In this document: positions 54,759-64,000 of the stretch, piece by piece
Position numbering within the stretch: position 1 is the first letter of the stretch
Layout of the letters: each line of letters starts with the position of its first letter
Assembly: GCF_033115175.1 (NCBI RefSeq)
Contig: NC_084831.1
Span: 45,168,002-45,232,001 of the forward strand
Direction: 5' to 3'
From: Lepus europaeus
Lineage: Eukaryota; Chordata; Mammalia; Lagomorpha; Leporidae
Length of the DNA: 64,000 nt
Position numbers and translations under genes: made by a program
The notes under the pieces: model-generated
What the model saw: only the letters and a program-made list of their open reading frames with translations
What the model was told of the DNA's origin: nothing
Database searches by the model: none

Positions 54759-55111
54759 AGGCCAGCGCCGTGGCTCAATAGGCTAATCCTCTGCCTGCGG
54801 CACCGGCACACGGGGTTCTAGTCCTAGTCAGGGCACCGGATTCTGTCCCGGTTGCCCCTCTTCCAGGCCAGCTCTCTGCTATGGCCCGGGAGTGCAGTGG
54901 AGGATGGCCCAAGTCCTTGGGCCCTGCACCCCATGGGAGACCAGGAGAAGCACCTGGCTCCTGGCTTCGGATCAATGCGGTGCGCCGGCCACAGTGCGCC
55001 GGCTGCGGTGGCCATTGGAGGGTGAACCAATGGCAAAGGAAGACCTTTCTCTCTGTCTCTCTCTCTCACTGTCCACTCTGCCTGTCAAAAAAAAAAAAAA
55101 AAAAAAAAAAT
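54759..55111 (+). mobile_element. C SINE, young CAGGCTAATCC-head type
   Basis: TCACCTCTAAGA on both sides (54748 and 55111); 24-base A-tail. Confidence 0.96.
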
Positions 55112-55206
55112 CACCTCTAAGAAGGAATTTACTGCAAGCCTGATATACACGAAGGACAGAATACCAGGCACTCAGCTATACAAACATATATTTCTCTCTC
55201 TCTCTT

Positions 55207-55540
55207 TCTAAGATTTATTTACTTATTTGAAAGGCAGAATGTCAGAGACATAGAAAGAGAGAGATCTTCCTTCCATCTGCTGGGTAACTCCCCAAATGCC
55301 ACAACAGCTGGGGCTGGGTCGGGCCAGGTCAAAGCCAGGAATCTGGGACTATAACCAGGTCTCCCCCATGGGAGGCAGGGACTCAAGCACTTGGGCATCA
55401 TCCACTGCCCTTCCAGGCACATTAGAAGGAAGGAAGCTGGATCAGAAGTGAAACAGCCAGGACTCAAAGCAGCACTCCAGTACAGAATGCAGGTGTCCCA
55501 AAAGATGGATTAACCCCCTGCACAACAACATGCACCCCAA
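55207..55540 (-). mobile_element. C SINE, old subfamily
   Basis: AAGATTTATTTACTTATTTG to CTGCACAACAACATGCACCC. Confidence 0.9.
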
Positions 55541-55784
55541 CAAAACACTTCCTGAAGGAAAACGTTAAAATCTGAACCTAATAAAATGATCTAGGTATCT
55601 GGTTTCATGCCTAGTAATTAAATAGAAGAAAAAAGTAAATTTACCTAGGAACTACAAAAAGTGAGGAATAGAAATCTATATTGTGAAAAACAAAACATCT
55701 CTTAACTACTCATCTATGCCCATAACCCTACTCCCAAAATGGACATTAGTGAATTCCACATAAAACACAAAAAGTCTCCCAGTG

Positions 55785-55872
55785 GACTGTGGCTACTTGG
55801 CAAGTGAACAAGCAGATGGAAGAGCTCTCTCCTCTCTGATTTTTAAATAAATAAATAAATCTAAAAAACAAA
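55785..55872 (+). mobile_element. C SINE 3'-end fragment
   Basis: GCAAGTGAACAAGCAGATGG, then TTTTTAAATAAATAAATAAA. Confidence 0.85.
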
Positions 55873-56119
55873 CAAAAAAAGAACAATACTGAGAGAAACT
55901 GACACTTTTCAGGCAAACAACAGATTAAACCTTTACGTATGTGTCAGTTCACTGGGGACAACTGGAACACACCCAGTGCTGCCACATAATAGCCACTTGC
56001 GAACTTCACCTGATCACTAGCTTTTGCACCATTTCAGTTTCCTCTTGGGCAAAATTCAAGTAATAACAGCACTGGTGTGTACCATAAGGCACCACAGGAT
56101 GACTGACAGAAAAGAACAA

Positions 56120-56425
56120 GGGCTAGCTATGTGACGTAGCAGGCTAACCCATCGCCTGCAATGCTGGCATCCCAGGAGCATGGATCGAGTCCAGTACCAG
56201 CTGCTCCACTTCCCATCCAGCTCCCTGCTAATATAGAAGATGGCTCAAGTGCTTGGGCCTCTGCCACTCAGGTGGGAGACCTGAATGGAGTTCCAGGCTT
56301 CTGGATTCAGCCTGACCCAGCCCGGCCATTGTGATGAGTTGGGGAGTGAACTGGCAGATGTTAGAGATTCTCAATCTCTCTCCTTTTCTGTCTCTCTATA
56401 ACTCTGCCTTTCAAGTAAATATACA
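56120..56425 (+). mobile_element. C SINE
   Basis: GGGCTAGCTATGTGACGTAG head, tail CTTTCAAGTAAATATAC. Confidence 0.9.
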
Positions 56426-56591
56426 CTTTTGTATAGTATAAAAGCTGTAGCTAATAACTACAACAAGAGAGATTAGCATGGCTTATTTCTGGGGAGAGGA
56501 AATGGGTGACTGGAAACAGGGACAGGAAGAGTCTTTTTATATATCTTTGGGATTGTATGCTATATGTATTCAAAAATGAACACTGGAGTGA

Positions 56592-56888
56592 GTGGTCGGT
56601 GCAGTGGTTACACCACCACATCCCACATCGGAGCACCTGGTTCAAATTCCAGCTCCACTCTCAATGCCAGCTTCCTGCTAACATGCGCCCTAAGAGGCAG
56701 CAGATGATGGCTCAAGTAGTTGGATCCCTGCCACCCACATGGGAGACCCAGATTGAGTTATTGGCTCCTGGCTTTGGCCTGGCCCGCCCCATCTGTTGCA
56801 GCCATTGGGTACTAAACCAGTAGATGGAAGATATCTGTCTGCCTGTCTCTGTCTCCCTGTCTTTCAAATAAAACAAAATAAATAAAAA
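56592..56888 (+). mobile_element. C SINE, old subfamily
   Basis: GTGGTCGGTGCAGTGGTTAC head, tail CTTTCAAATAAAACAAAATA. About 70 bases from exon 7's donor. Confidence 0.87.
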
Positions 56889-56957
56889 CATCTGGAAAGC
56901 AGTAGACATCTAAAAGAACGGAAACAGTTACAATCAGACTTTTTGTCCATCACTTAC

Positions 56958-57009
56958 TCATCCGTGTGAAGGTCCATAGCAGTGCTAATCCAAGCTTTGG
57001 GAATATGGC
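56958..57009 (-). CDS. NDC1: NDC1 exon 7
   Basis: The acceptor is CCCCTCAG and the donor GA|GTAAGT. The 52-bp exon reads HIPKAWISTAMDLHTDE (residues 236-252) between the fifth and sixth membrane spans. Its length is not a multiple of three, so skipping it would break the frame. Confidence 0.95.
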
Positions 57010-57558
57010 CTGAGGGGAGAAAAAATACCAAGCTAAGAATATAAAAGTTAATAAAACAGACCTGAATCATTCTTTGCAAACGACGTCAAAGAAATGGCAA
57101 AGCAGACACCAAGACCTGTCAAATGCGACTGTCTGGTTAGCAATAGGTAGAGAAAGAGTACTCTATGAACACAGGCGGCCCTTGCTTTTTTCAGTTCTGC
57201 TATAAATATATTTCAGATACCAGGGTTTGGTTAAAACACAGCAGTCCCACAACAACAGCGTTCCAATTTTAACAGTGTGGTAACCATGAGCGACTGCGTA
57301 TGGCACTTCTAGCTGTTCAGAGCCAGTGAGCAGATGACAGATGTGTGTCACCATATGTGACTGAGCCATCACTGCTCACTCCTCCCAGTCTGCTAGAGAC
57401 CGTCACTCACAGCTTAGACTGGACACACAGAGGAAAGCATGCAGTTGTGTTGCCTCCTTGATAAATTCATATGACATTTCATAAAAATGAACAGTGTAAA
57501 TAAAGAGTAAACTGGCCAAAAATGATGAACATCCAGCAGAGAAATGAAAAATGGTAGG
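57010..57558. other. Intron 6, unassigned
   Basis: 57165-57260 may be an old DNA-transposon end (GGCGGCCCTTGC); otherwise nothing recognised. Confidence 0.35.
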
Positions 57559-57873
57559 GGCTGGTGCTGTGGCATAATGGGTTAAGCTATAGCCTGCACT
57601 GCCAGCATCCCGTATGGGCGCCGGTTCAAGTCCCAGCTATTTCACTTCTGATCCATCTCTCTGCTATGGCCTGAGAAAGCAGTAGAAGATGGCCCAAGTC
57701 CTTGGGCCCCTGCACCCACGTGGGAGACCCAGAAGAAGCTCCTGGCTTTGGATCAGCACAGCTCCCGCAATTGTGGCCAACTGGGGAGTGAACCAGCAGA
57801 TGGAAGACCTCGCTCTCTGTCTGCCTCTCCTCTCTCTCTTTAAGTAAATGAATAAATCTTTAAAAAAAAAAAA
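57559..57873 (+). mobile_element. C SINE
   Basis: GGGGCTGGTGCTGTGGCATA head; tail shortened to TTTAAGTAAATGAATAAATC. Confidence 0.94.
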
Positions 57874-58439
57874 ATTAGTGGTAATGCTGAAAATGATTTC
57901 TGACTTGAATATCCACAGAGTTACAGAAGAAAAATCTCACATGGGAATGTTGCCACAGCTGCTATGTCAGCACAAAGATACACCTCCAGGGAGCAAACAG
58001 AATGACCAACACACGGTGAGAACAATTTTATAAAATTATATCACCACAGAAAAAAGAAAGATCAGAAAAAGTCTGAAAACAGTACTTCCAAGTGTTAGAA
58101 TTTGTTTGTATTATTATGTGTTGCTAATGAGAATAATCATTTTATTACTATTCATTATTCTAGATGTTGTGCCCCAAATTCATGTTAAATCCTACCAGGT
58201 TCCCTTACCAACAGCATATTTCTATTGCATTGGTATAAAGTTACAAACTTATAAAAAGGAGCATGTTATTTCCACTTAGAGTAATGACCAAACGTCACAT
58301 TATTTTCTCTCCTTTTTAAAACAACATACATTTCTTACAGTGGTAAAAGCAACATAAGCTTTGCAGCCCTAACCACTTTCCAGGGTAGAGAGCAGTAGTG
58401 TGAATGACACACAATGCGTCTAACAAATTTCTATAACTT

Positions 58440-58735
58440 TTTCATCTTATAAAACCAAAACTCTGCCTCCTGAACAACTTCCCTTTCTCCCATCTCCTTG
58501 GCCCTAGCTACCACCATTCTACTTCCTGTTTCTATGAGTTTCACTACTTTAGATACCTCATGTAGGTGGAGTGAGGCAGTATTTGTCTATTTGTGACTGG
58601 GTTATCACAGTTAGCATAACATCCTCAACATGATAAGCTTGCTTTCTTTTGAAAAGCTGAGCAATATTTTATCATATGCAAGTATCCCATTTTCTTTAAC
58701 AATATTTTCCCTTAAATAAATACATATTATCTGAT
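58440..58735. mobile_element. L1M LINE relic
   Basis: GCTACCACCATTCTACTTCC, TGTTTCTATGAGTTTCACTA and GCATAACATCCTCAACATG follow the same old-L1 3' region as 8880-9535 but a more upstream portion. Confidence 0.65.
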
Positions 58736-58863
58736 AATTTCAAAAAATGAATCAGTTGGGCTAACCACATACCTACAACACAAACACAATCTAGATGTCT
58801 TTGTAACTGACATTTTCTAAGCTATGAGCTCATAACACTGTATCAAAGAGCAGAAATTCTTAC

Positions 58864-58972
58864 CAAGAAAATAATACACAATGCAGAAATTTCTGGTCAG
58901 GAACAGTGATTCCACACAACTATGTTTCATTAATAAGAGCAGAGATCTCCTAAAGCGCAGAAACTTGTATTG
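58864..58972 (-). CDS. NDC1: NDC1 exon 6 (most upstream exon in the window)
   Basis: The acceptor is TTATCCACAG and the donor CTTG|GTAAGA. It reads [20 protein letters not shown] and then [16 protein letters not shown] (residues 199-234), including the fifth membrane span. It starts in phase 0, so exon 5 should end on a complete codon. I searched 58973-64000 for exon 5 and did not find it. Confidence 0.95.
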
Positions 58973-59231
58973 CTGTGGATAAAAGGAAAAGCAGAATCAA
59001 ATGACACATCCACAGCACTCTGAAGCAGTCAACATACAAAAAACCACAATCACTGTACCAACAGATAAAGGTTATTCCATGGGCAAAATGTTAACTAATT
59101 ATGATGTTAAAGTATGTGGTGTTTTTGTATTATGGGACCATCTCACTGACACGAGATCAGAAATAAGAAAATCAACACCATCAATCCTTACTTAACACTA
59201 AGCACTATGGAAGTGGAGAAAGCACAAAAAA

Positions 59232-59503
59232 CGGGGTCAGCATTGTGGCACTGTAGGTTGAGCTTCTGCCTGCAATACCAGCATCCCATGTGGATGCTCC
59301 ACTTCAGATCCAGCTCCCTGCTGGTGTGCCTGGGAGGGCAGCAGAGGATGGACCAAGTGCTTGGGCTCCTGCACCCATGTGGAGACCTGGAAGAGGCTTC
59401 TGGCTCCTGGCAGCCAAGGAGTGAACTGGCAGACGGAGGATCACTTTCCCTCTGCCTCTCCTCCTCTCTAACTCTGCCTTTCAAATAAAAAAAAAATTTT
59501 TTT
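59232..59503 (+). mobile_element. C SINE with head deletion
   Basis: CACAAAAAAC near both edges; GGGGTCAGCATTGTGGCACT head. About 260 bases before exon 6's acceptor. Confidence 0.92.
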
Positions 59504-59525
59504 TAAAGTACAAAAAACACACTAA

Positions 59526-59810
59526 CACAGCAGTCCCCACTTATCTATGGGGATATGTTCCAAGATCCCCAGTGGAAGCCTGAAGCCACAGACACAGACC
59601 ATGTTTTCTTCCCACACATACATGTTTAGGATAAAGTTTAATTTATAAATGAGGCACAGTAAGAGATTAGCAACAATAATTAACAATAAAATAGTGACAT
59701 ATACTGTAATACAAGTACCATAAGACATTAGTTCTGGAATATTTCATGTAATACTTTAGGACTGTGGCTGGGCAACTAAAAGTGCACAAAGCCAAACTGC
59801 AAATGGGGTC
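59526..59810 (+). mobile_element. Tigger-like DNA transposon relic
   Basis: CAGTCCCCACTTATCTATGG, GTTCCAAGATCCCCAGTGGA, AGCCTGAAGCCACAG, ATAAAGTTTAATTTATAAAT and GGCACAGTAAGAGATTAGCA. Confidence 0.75.
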
Positions 59811-59837
59811 AGGGGTGAGAGGACGATGGGGACAACA

Positions 59838-60050
59838 GTAACAGCTGACATTCTCTGGGTGCCTACTGTTCTAAGCACTAATCTAATTAAACCTCACCAC
59901 AGCCCTGTGAAGGAAGGTCTACTATCATCCACATCTTAGAGATGAGGAAACCACGGCAGAGAAGGGTTAAATAACGTAAGCAATGTTACCAACTAGCACA
60001 TGGAAAGAAATCTGAGCTACAAATCCTAAAGATCATGCACACTGCCTATA
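59838..60050 (+). mobile_element. MIR element
   Basis: GGGTGCCTACTGTTCTAAGC, CTCACCACAGCCCTGTGAAG and TCTTAGAGATGAGGAAACCA are diagnostic. Confidence 0.85.
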
Positions 60051-60297
60051 TACTCAGCAATTTGCAGAAAAGTAAAGCCGTGAAGAAGACACTAGCCTAG
60101 GCACCGGACACACAAATTCTAGTGCTCCCTCCCTCTGTGCAACCCCAGCAAGTTACACCTCCTTCTGGGAAATCCCAAGACTGGGTCAGCCAAATAGACA
60201 TGGATCCTTAGTAGGTACCTGCCAATTTAATGACCTAAGAGAAAGGAACCAAATTAGAAAACACATCAAAGTTTGTTTGTTTTTTTAAACTGCACTC

Positions 60298-60565
60298 GGG
60301 GCCTGCACCATGGCACAGCAAGCTGTAGCTGCCGTCTGCAATGCTGGCATCCCATGAATGCCAGCTGCAGTCCCAGCTGCTCCACTTCCGATCCTGCTCC
60401 CTGCTAACATGCCTTGGCCCCTGCCACTCATGTAGGAGATCCAGATGGGAGTTCTAGGCCCAGCTCCAGTGACTGAGGCCATGTGGGAAGTAAATCAGCA
60501 GATGGAAACCCTCCCTCCCTCCGTCTCTAACTCTGCCATTCAAATAAGTAAATCTTTAAAGAAAC
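60298..60565 (+). mobile_element. C SINE, central deletion
   Basis: CGGGGCCTGCACCATGGCAC head, tail CATTCAAATAAGTAAATC. Confidence 0.9.
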
Positions 60566-61209
60566 AAAACACTAAAACACAAAATTCACAATTATAAAAT
60601 TAAAACCCTGCACTTCTTAAACAAAGGTTGTCTCCTCCTCTCTCCTTCTTACTCCCCACCTTCAAAATATCACTGGAAAAAAAAAACAAATTATTAAAAA
60701 GAATCCAAGGAAACCTAATGAATCAAAAATGAACTTTCCAAATTCTGGCTTTCTTTTGTGCTAATACTAGGACTGCTTTTGCCTTGAGGAATTTCAGAAG
60801 CTAAAGGACAACAAAGAATTAGATATTATATAAATGTTACATCTTCAAACCACCTCTGCAGACGCCTACAGTAACCTCCTAAAGCAGCCCATGTGAACAC
60901 TCAGTTGCAGACTGTACAGCTTCAATTACATCAGTTTATTCAAATATTTTTAAACTGCAAAATGTAGAAGTGCAGTACTCCATGCAGCCACTGGGTGCCA
61001 CACCACCATGCATGCCAACCTCCCACTGGGCATAGTTCCTAATCTGTTCCTACTGCAGCTCTCATCTCAGCAGTTACCCACAAGGGTACACAGAGGCTAG
61101 GGAAGCAGGTACATTTCAGTAGATGTGTGGAGAACACTTCTCATACCTCCTCTTGTTCCCAAACTGAAGTGATTGCTAATTCCCCATAGGGTTTTTGTGG
61201 TTTGGCTAT
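60566..61209. other. Intron 5, nothing recognised
   Basis: No exon 5 donor or NDC1-like coding found here. Confidence 0.4.
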
Positions 61210-61330
61210 GAGCCACCCTTGGCAAATATTTAGCACAGACCAGGCACTACGCTAAGTGCTCTATAAATCTTACATCATTTAATACTTTCAACAGTCTTAG
61301 TGGCATAGCCTGCCAAGCCCTGCCATACTA
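61210..61330 (+). mobile_element. MIR fragment
   Basis: ACCAGGCACTACGCTAAGTG, CTCTATAAATCTTACATCAT and TTAATACTTTCAACAGTC. Confidence 0.75.
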
Positions 61331-61437
61331 TCCATTTCTTTGTCCCCTATTCCACGCTAACATTCTACTTTTCCCTATCATTCGATCATTCAAAATCTGG
61401 CATGAATAACAGAATCACCTTTAGTGGTATTGGCAAG

Positions 61438-61560
61438 TGGGTGCTGGTTTTATGCCCAGCTTCTCCTCTTTCCATCCAGCTCCCTGCTAATGTGCCTGGG
61501 AAAGCAGCAGCAGGTCTCTCCCTAATTCTGCCTTTCAAATAAATAAACTTTTAAAAAAAA
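61438..61560 (+). mobile_element. C SINE, heavily deleted
   Basis: CCAGCTCCCTGCTAATGTGC to TCTGCCTTTCAAATAAATAA; head and centre missing. Confidence 0.82.
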
Positions 61561-62001
61561 TTTTTTTAAAGATCAATTTTTTCAAAGGTTATATGAAAAA
61601 AGTATTCACTGAATAATACATGCAATATGAAGCTACATTTGCCACCTTTCCTCCCAAAAAGTGTTACAGGTATACCTATCTATGTAAACGTATAAAAAAG
61701 GAGCTGGAAGAACATACATGGTTGTTCAGAGATAACAATGGTTGGTTATCTCTGGCACAAAGACTGAAATGGGACAGGAAGTAGTCAAGTGTGACTTTCA
61801 ATATCTATAGCACTGGGATATTTTTAAATAAAAACGTTACAACACACACTTGGAAGCTGACAGGGAGCACCAAAAATTGGAGTGGTAACACAAACAGTTG
61901 TCACTGCTTGTTAAAAAAAACAAAACAAAACAAAACAAAAAAAACAGATGCCTTTAAAGCCCAAATGTCCCCTGATCAGTCTGGCTCTTACCAAAAAAAA
62001 G
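61561..62001. other. Intron 5, (AAAAC)n tract at 61913-61945
   Basis: Otherwise nothing recognised. Confidence 0.4.
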
Positions 62002-62228
62002 TCGGAGGCAGGCTTTGTGGTACTGAAGGGTTAGGTAGCCCCTTAGGACATCTACATCCATATTAGAGTCCCTGTCTGAGTCCTGGCTCCTCCACTTCCA
62101 TTTGAGTTCCCTGCTGATGCACCTGGGAAAGAAGAGGAAGATGGCCCAGGTGCCCGAGTTCCTGCCCACATGGGAGACCCAGATGGAGTTCCCAACTCCT
62201 GGCTTTGACCTGGCCCAGCCCCCGCTCC
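62002..62228 (+). mobile_element. C SINE, 3' truncated
   Basis: GGAGGCAGGCTTTGTGGTAC to CTTTGACCTGGCCCAGCCCC. Confidence 0.82.
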
Positions 62229-62344
62229 AATCATCCCCAGGCTGGAGAGCAGCCCTCTACGATGTACACCAATACCACCACACACTCATGGCCACAAGAT
62301 GCACCCCAAATATATATTCTGCTCAAATTTAAAAATCTATATTA

Positions 62345-62632
62345 TGGGGCAGGCATTTAGCCAACCAGTTTAGCACACTGGTAAAGACACCCTCATTCCA
62401 CATCACAATGCCTGGGTTCAACTGACGGCTTCATCTCTTGCTTCCTGCTAATGCAGACCCTGGGAGGCAGAAATGGTGGCTCAGATAATTGGGTTCTTGC
62501 CACCCACATGAGACCTGAACTGAGTTTCTGGTCCCCAGCCCAGCCACTGCCAGCATTTGAGAAGTAAAGCAGAAGATAGAAGGAATGTGGTTCTCAGTCT
62601 GTATGTCTGTTTCTCAAGAAAAAAAAAAAAAA
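62345..62632 (+). mobile_element. C SINE, old subfamily
   Basis: GGGGCAGGCATTTAGCCAAC head; ends GTTTCTCAAG with A-tail. Confidence 0.85.
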
Positions 62633-62757
62633 TCAGTATTTTGCAAAAGCTGAAAATAAAGTCAAAGCTGAATATCACCTATCACTGTTACAGAAAATAC
62701 TTCAGAGATAAAAGACTACATCTAAAAATTTACAAGAAATTATAAAAATTTTAGTGC

Positions 62758-63320
62758 TGGGGGGAGCACTGTGACACAGTGGGTTATGCCATCACTTGCA
62801 AAGCAGGCATCCCCTAGTGAAATGCTGGTTCAAATCCCAGCTGCCCTGTTTCCAATATAGCTCCGTGCCAATGTGCCTGGGAAGGCAGAAGATGATAGCA
62901 CAAGTACCTGGGCTTCTGTCACCATATGGGGAACCCAGATGGAGCTCTAGGGTGCTGGCGTAAGCCTGGCACAGCCCTGACTGTTGTGGCCATTGGAGAG
63001 TGAACGAGTGGATGAAAGATCCTCTCTCAGATGACCCAAGTCCTTGGGCCCCTGCACCCACATGTGAGACCGGGAAGAAGCTCCTGGCTCTGGATCGGCA
63101 CAGCCCTGGCCGTTGCAGCCAATTGGGGAGTGAACCATCGGATGGAAGACCGACCGACCTCTCTGCTACTCTTCTCTCTGTGTGTAATTCTGACTTTCAA
63201 ATAAATAAATAAATCTTTAAAAAAAAAAATGAAAGATCCACTCTCTTTCTCTTGTTTTCTCTCTGTATCTTCCTCTTTGTCATGTTGCCTTTTAAACAAA
63301 TTTAAAAATCTTAAAATAAA
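62758..63320 (+). mobile_element. C SINE split by a truncated SINE
   Basis: Head GGGGGGAGCACTGTGACACA, first part to 63028; end part 63229-63320 with CCTTTTAAACAAATTTAAA. Confidence 0.85.
63029..63228 (+). mobile_element. 5'-truncated C SINE nested in a SINE
   Basis: Starts at GATGACCCAAGTCCTTGGGC; ATGAAAGATCCWCTCTC repeated at 63012 and 63229. Confidence 0.92.
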
Positions 63321-64000
63321 AGGGACAACCATCACTTAAAATTTTTATCAGTTTGACGGTACATGGTAGAAACAACACATTATCAGTGTCAACTACTGGA
63401 CTGCTCCTGTGTGTCCACTGCACATCCATGATATTAAATACATGGTCACATGTAACGGAGGTCACAAAAGTCCAGCAAAGTATTCTCAGATATCTCATTT
63501 TTCTGCTCTTTGTTGCTTTATCTCTTAATGATGTTTAGATCAAAGACAACTTCTCACAGACATCTCTGCAAAAGATTCTGGAGTTTGTCTCCTTGTGAAA
63601 TTTTGAGGTAGCAAAGTTGCCATCCTGCTTTTAACTCATCCTCACAAGAAAAGAATTTCTAAATGGGACATTTTCATACACTCACAGACTGTGGGGAGGT
63701 AAGGGCCAGGCCCCAGGCGATGAGCACCGGCTCCTTGTGGCATGTGTATTTGCATCAGATTGTCCTCATGGATGCAACAGGCGTATACAAACTGTAATGA
63801 AGATGGGACACCCTAGTCCCCCCCAGTCTCATGTAGGATGCTTTCATTACAACACATCATTTGCTTAAATGCCCCCTCCTCCCACCAGACTGGGTCCTAC
63901 TGTTACAGGCTGGTTCTAAGATTTTTGCTCCCATTCCCAGGGCACTGCCTGCTGCAGGAGTGAAGTGAGTTATAGTCCAACTGGTAATTGTGGAAGCAGG
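63321..64000. other. Intron 5 to the window edge
   Basis: Repeat-poor, no coding signal recognised; upstream exons of NDC1 should follow beyond the window. Confidence 0.45.

Larger units (their letters stand above)
14170..64000 (-). other. NDC1: NDC1 gene, 3' two-thirds (exons 6-18, introns 5-17)
   Basis: NDC1 is a six-pass membrane nucleoporin of the pore membrane. It anchors the nuclear pore complex and binds ALADIN and NUP35. Thirteen minus-strand exons, each with AG/GT splice signals and matching phase, join into an open frame of 476 codons ending in TAG. The product is recognisable from exon 6 ([10 protein letters not shown]) to the C-terminus (QQFLEFKE). The total of 1431 coding bases fits residues 199-674 of a 674-residue protein with no net indel. 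The exons for the first four membrane segments, exon 1 and the promoter are not in the window. Introns run from 97 bp (intron 12) to 13.5 kb (intron 16) and are full of SINEs. Intactness of frame and splice sites argues for a functional gene. Confidence 0.96.

Noticed and set aside
58973-64000. NDC1 exon 5 or earlier exons
   Set aside because: I looked for the reverse of a donor after the expected FPIIQ-type end and for the earlier membrane segments and saw neither.

Overview
This window is mammalian nuclear DNA from a lagomorph, most likely a leporid such as the European rabbit. The evidence is the very high density of tRNA-derived C-type SINEs (roughly 85 copies or fragments, on both strands). 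Their heads have the forms GTGGCGCAGCGGGTTAA, GGCTCACTTGGTTAATCC and GGCTCAATAGGCTAATCC, and their tails are CTTTCAAATAAATAAATCTTTAAAA. Older mammal-wide MIR, L2, L1M and Tigger-like relics lie between them. Nothing prokaryotic, viral or plasmid-like was seen, and almost all open frames longer than 60 codons are SINE sequence.

The only protein-coding gene I can support is NDC1 (TMEM48), the transmembrane nucleoporin, on the minus strand. Thirteen exons were found by translating the genomic strand and recognising the protein. They lie between 16664 and 58972. Phases agree at every junction and the frame stays open for 476 codons plus a TAG stop. If the human protein is 674 residues in 18 exons, these are exons 6-18 (residues about 199-674). 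Exons 1-5 and the promoter must lie beyond 64000. A repeat-poor 2.5-kb 3' UTR runs from 16663 down to about 14170.

Layout: 1-14170 is sequence downstream of NDC1, with SINEs, L2, L1M and Tigger relics and no recognisable gene; in human GLIS1 lies on this side. 14170-16727 is the last exon and 3' UTR. 16728-35489 holds introns 17 and 16, with exon 17 at 21833-21993 and an 18S rRNA retropseudogene in intron 17. 35490-38260 holds exons 16-14. 38261-44314 is intron 13, with a stack of SINEs reinserted at one target. 44315-58972 holds exons 13-6. 58973-64000 is intron 5.

I found no previously undescribed biological system. The most noteworthy structures are an exact 121-bp tandem duplication across the exon 17 donor, the 18S pseudogene with a SINE-like tail, five SINEs separated by repeats of one ~15-bp target sequence, a perfect 23-bp hairpin in intron 14, and a SINE insertion that appears to carry 3'-transduced flank. 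Repeat boundaries were placed by eye and are good to about 5-20 bases; exon boundaries rest on splice signals plus phase and should be exact.
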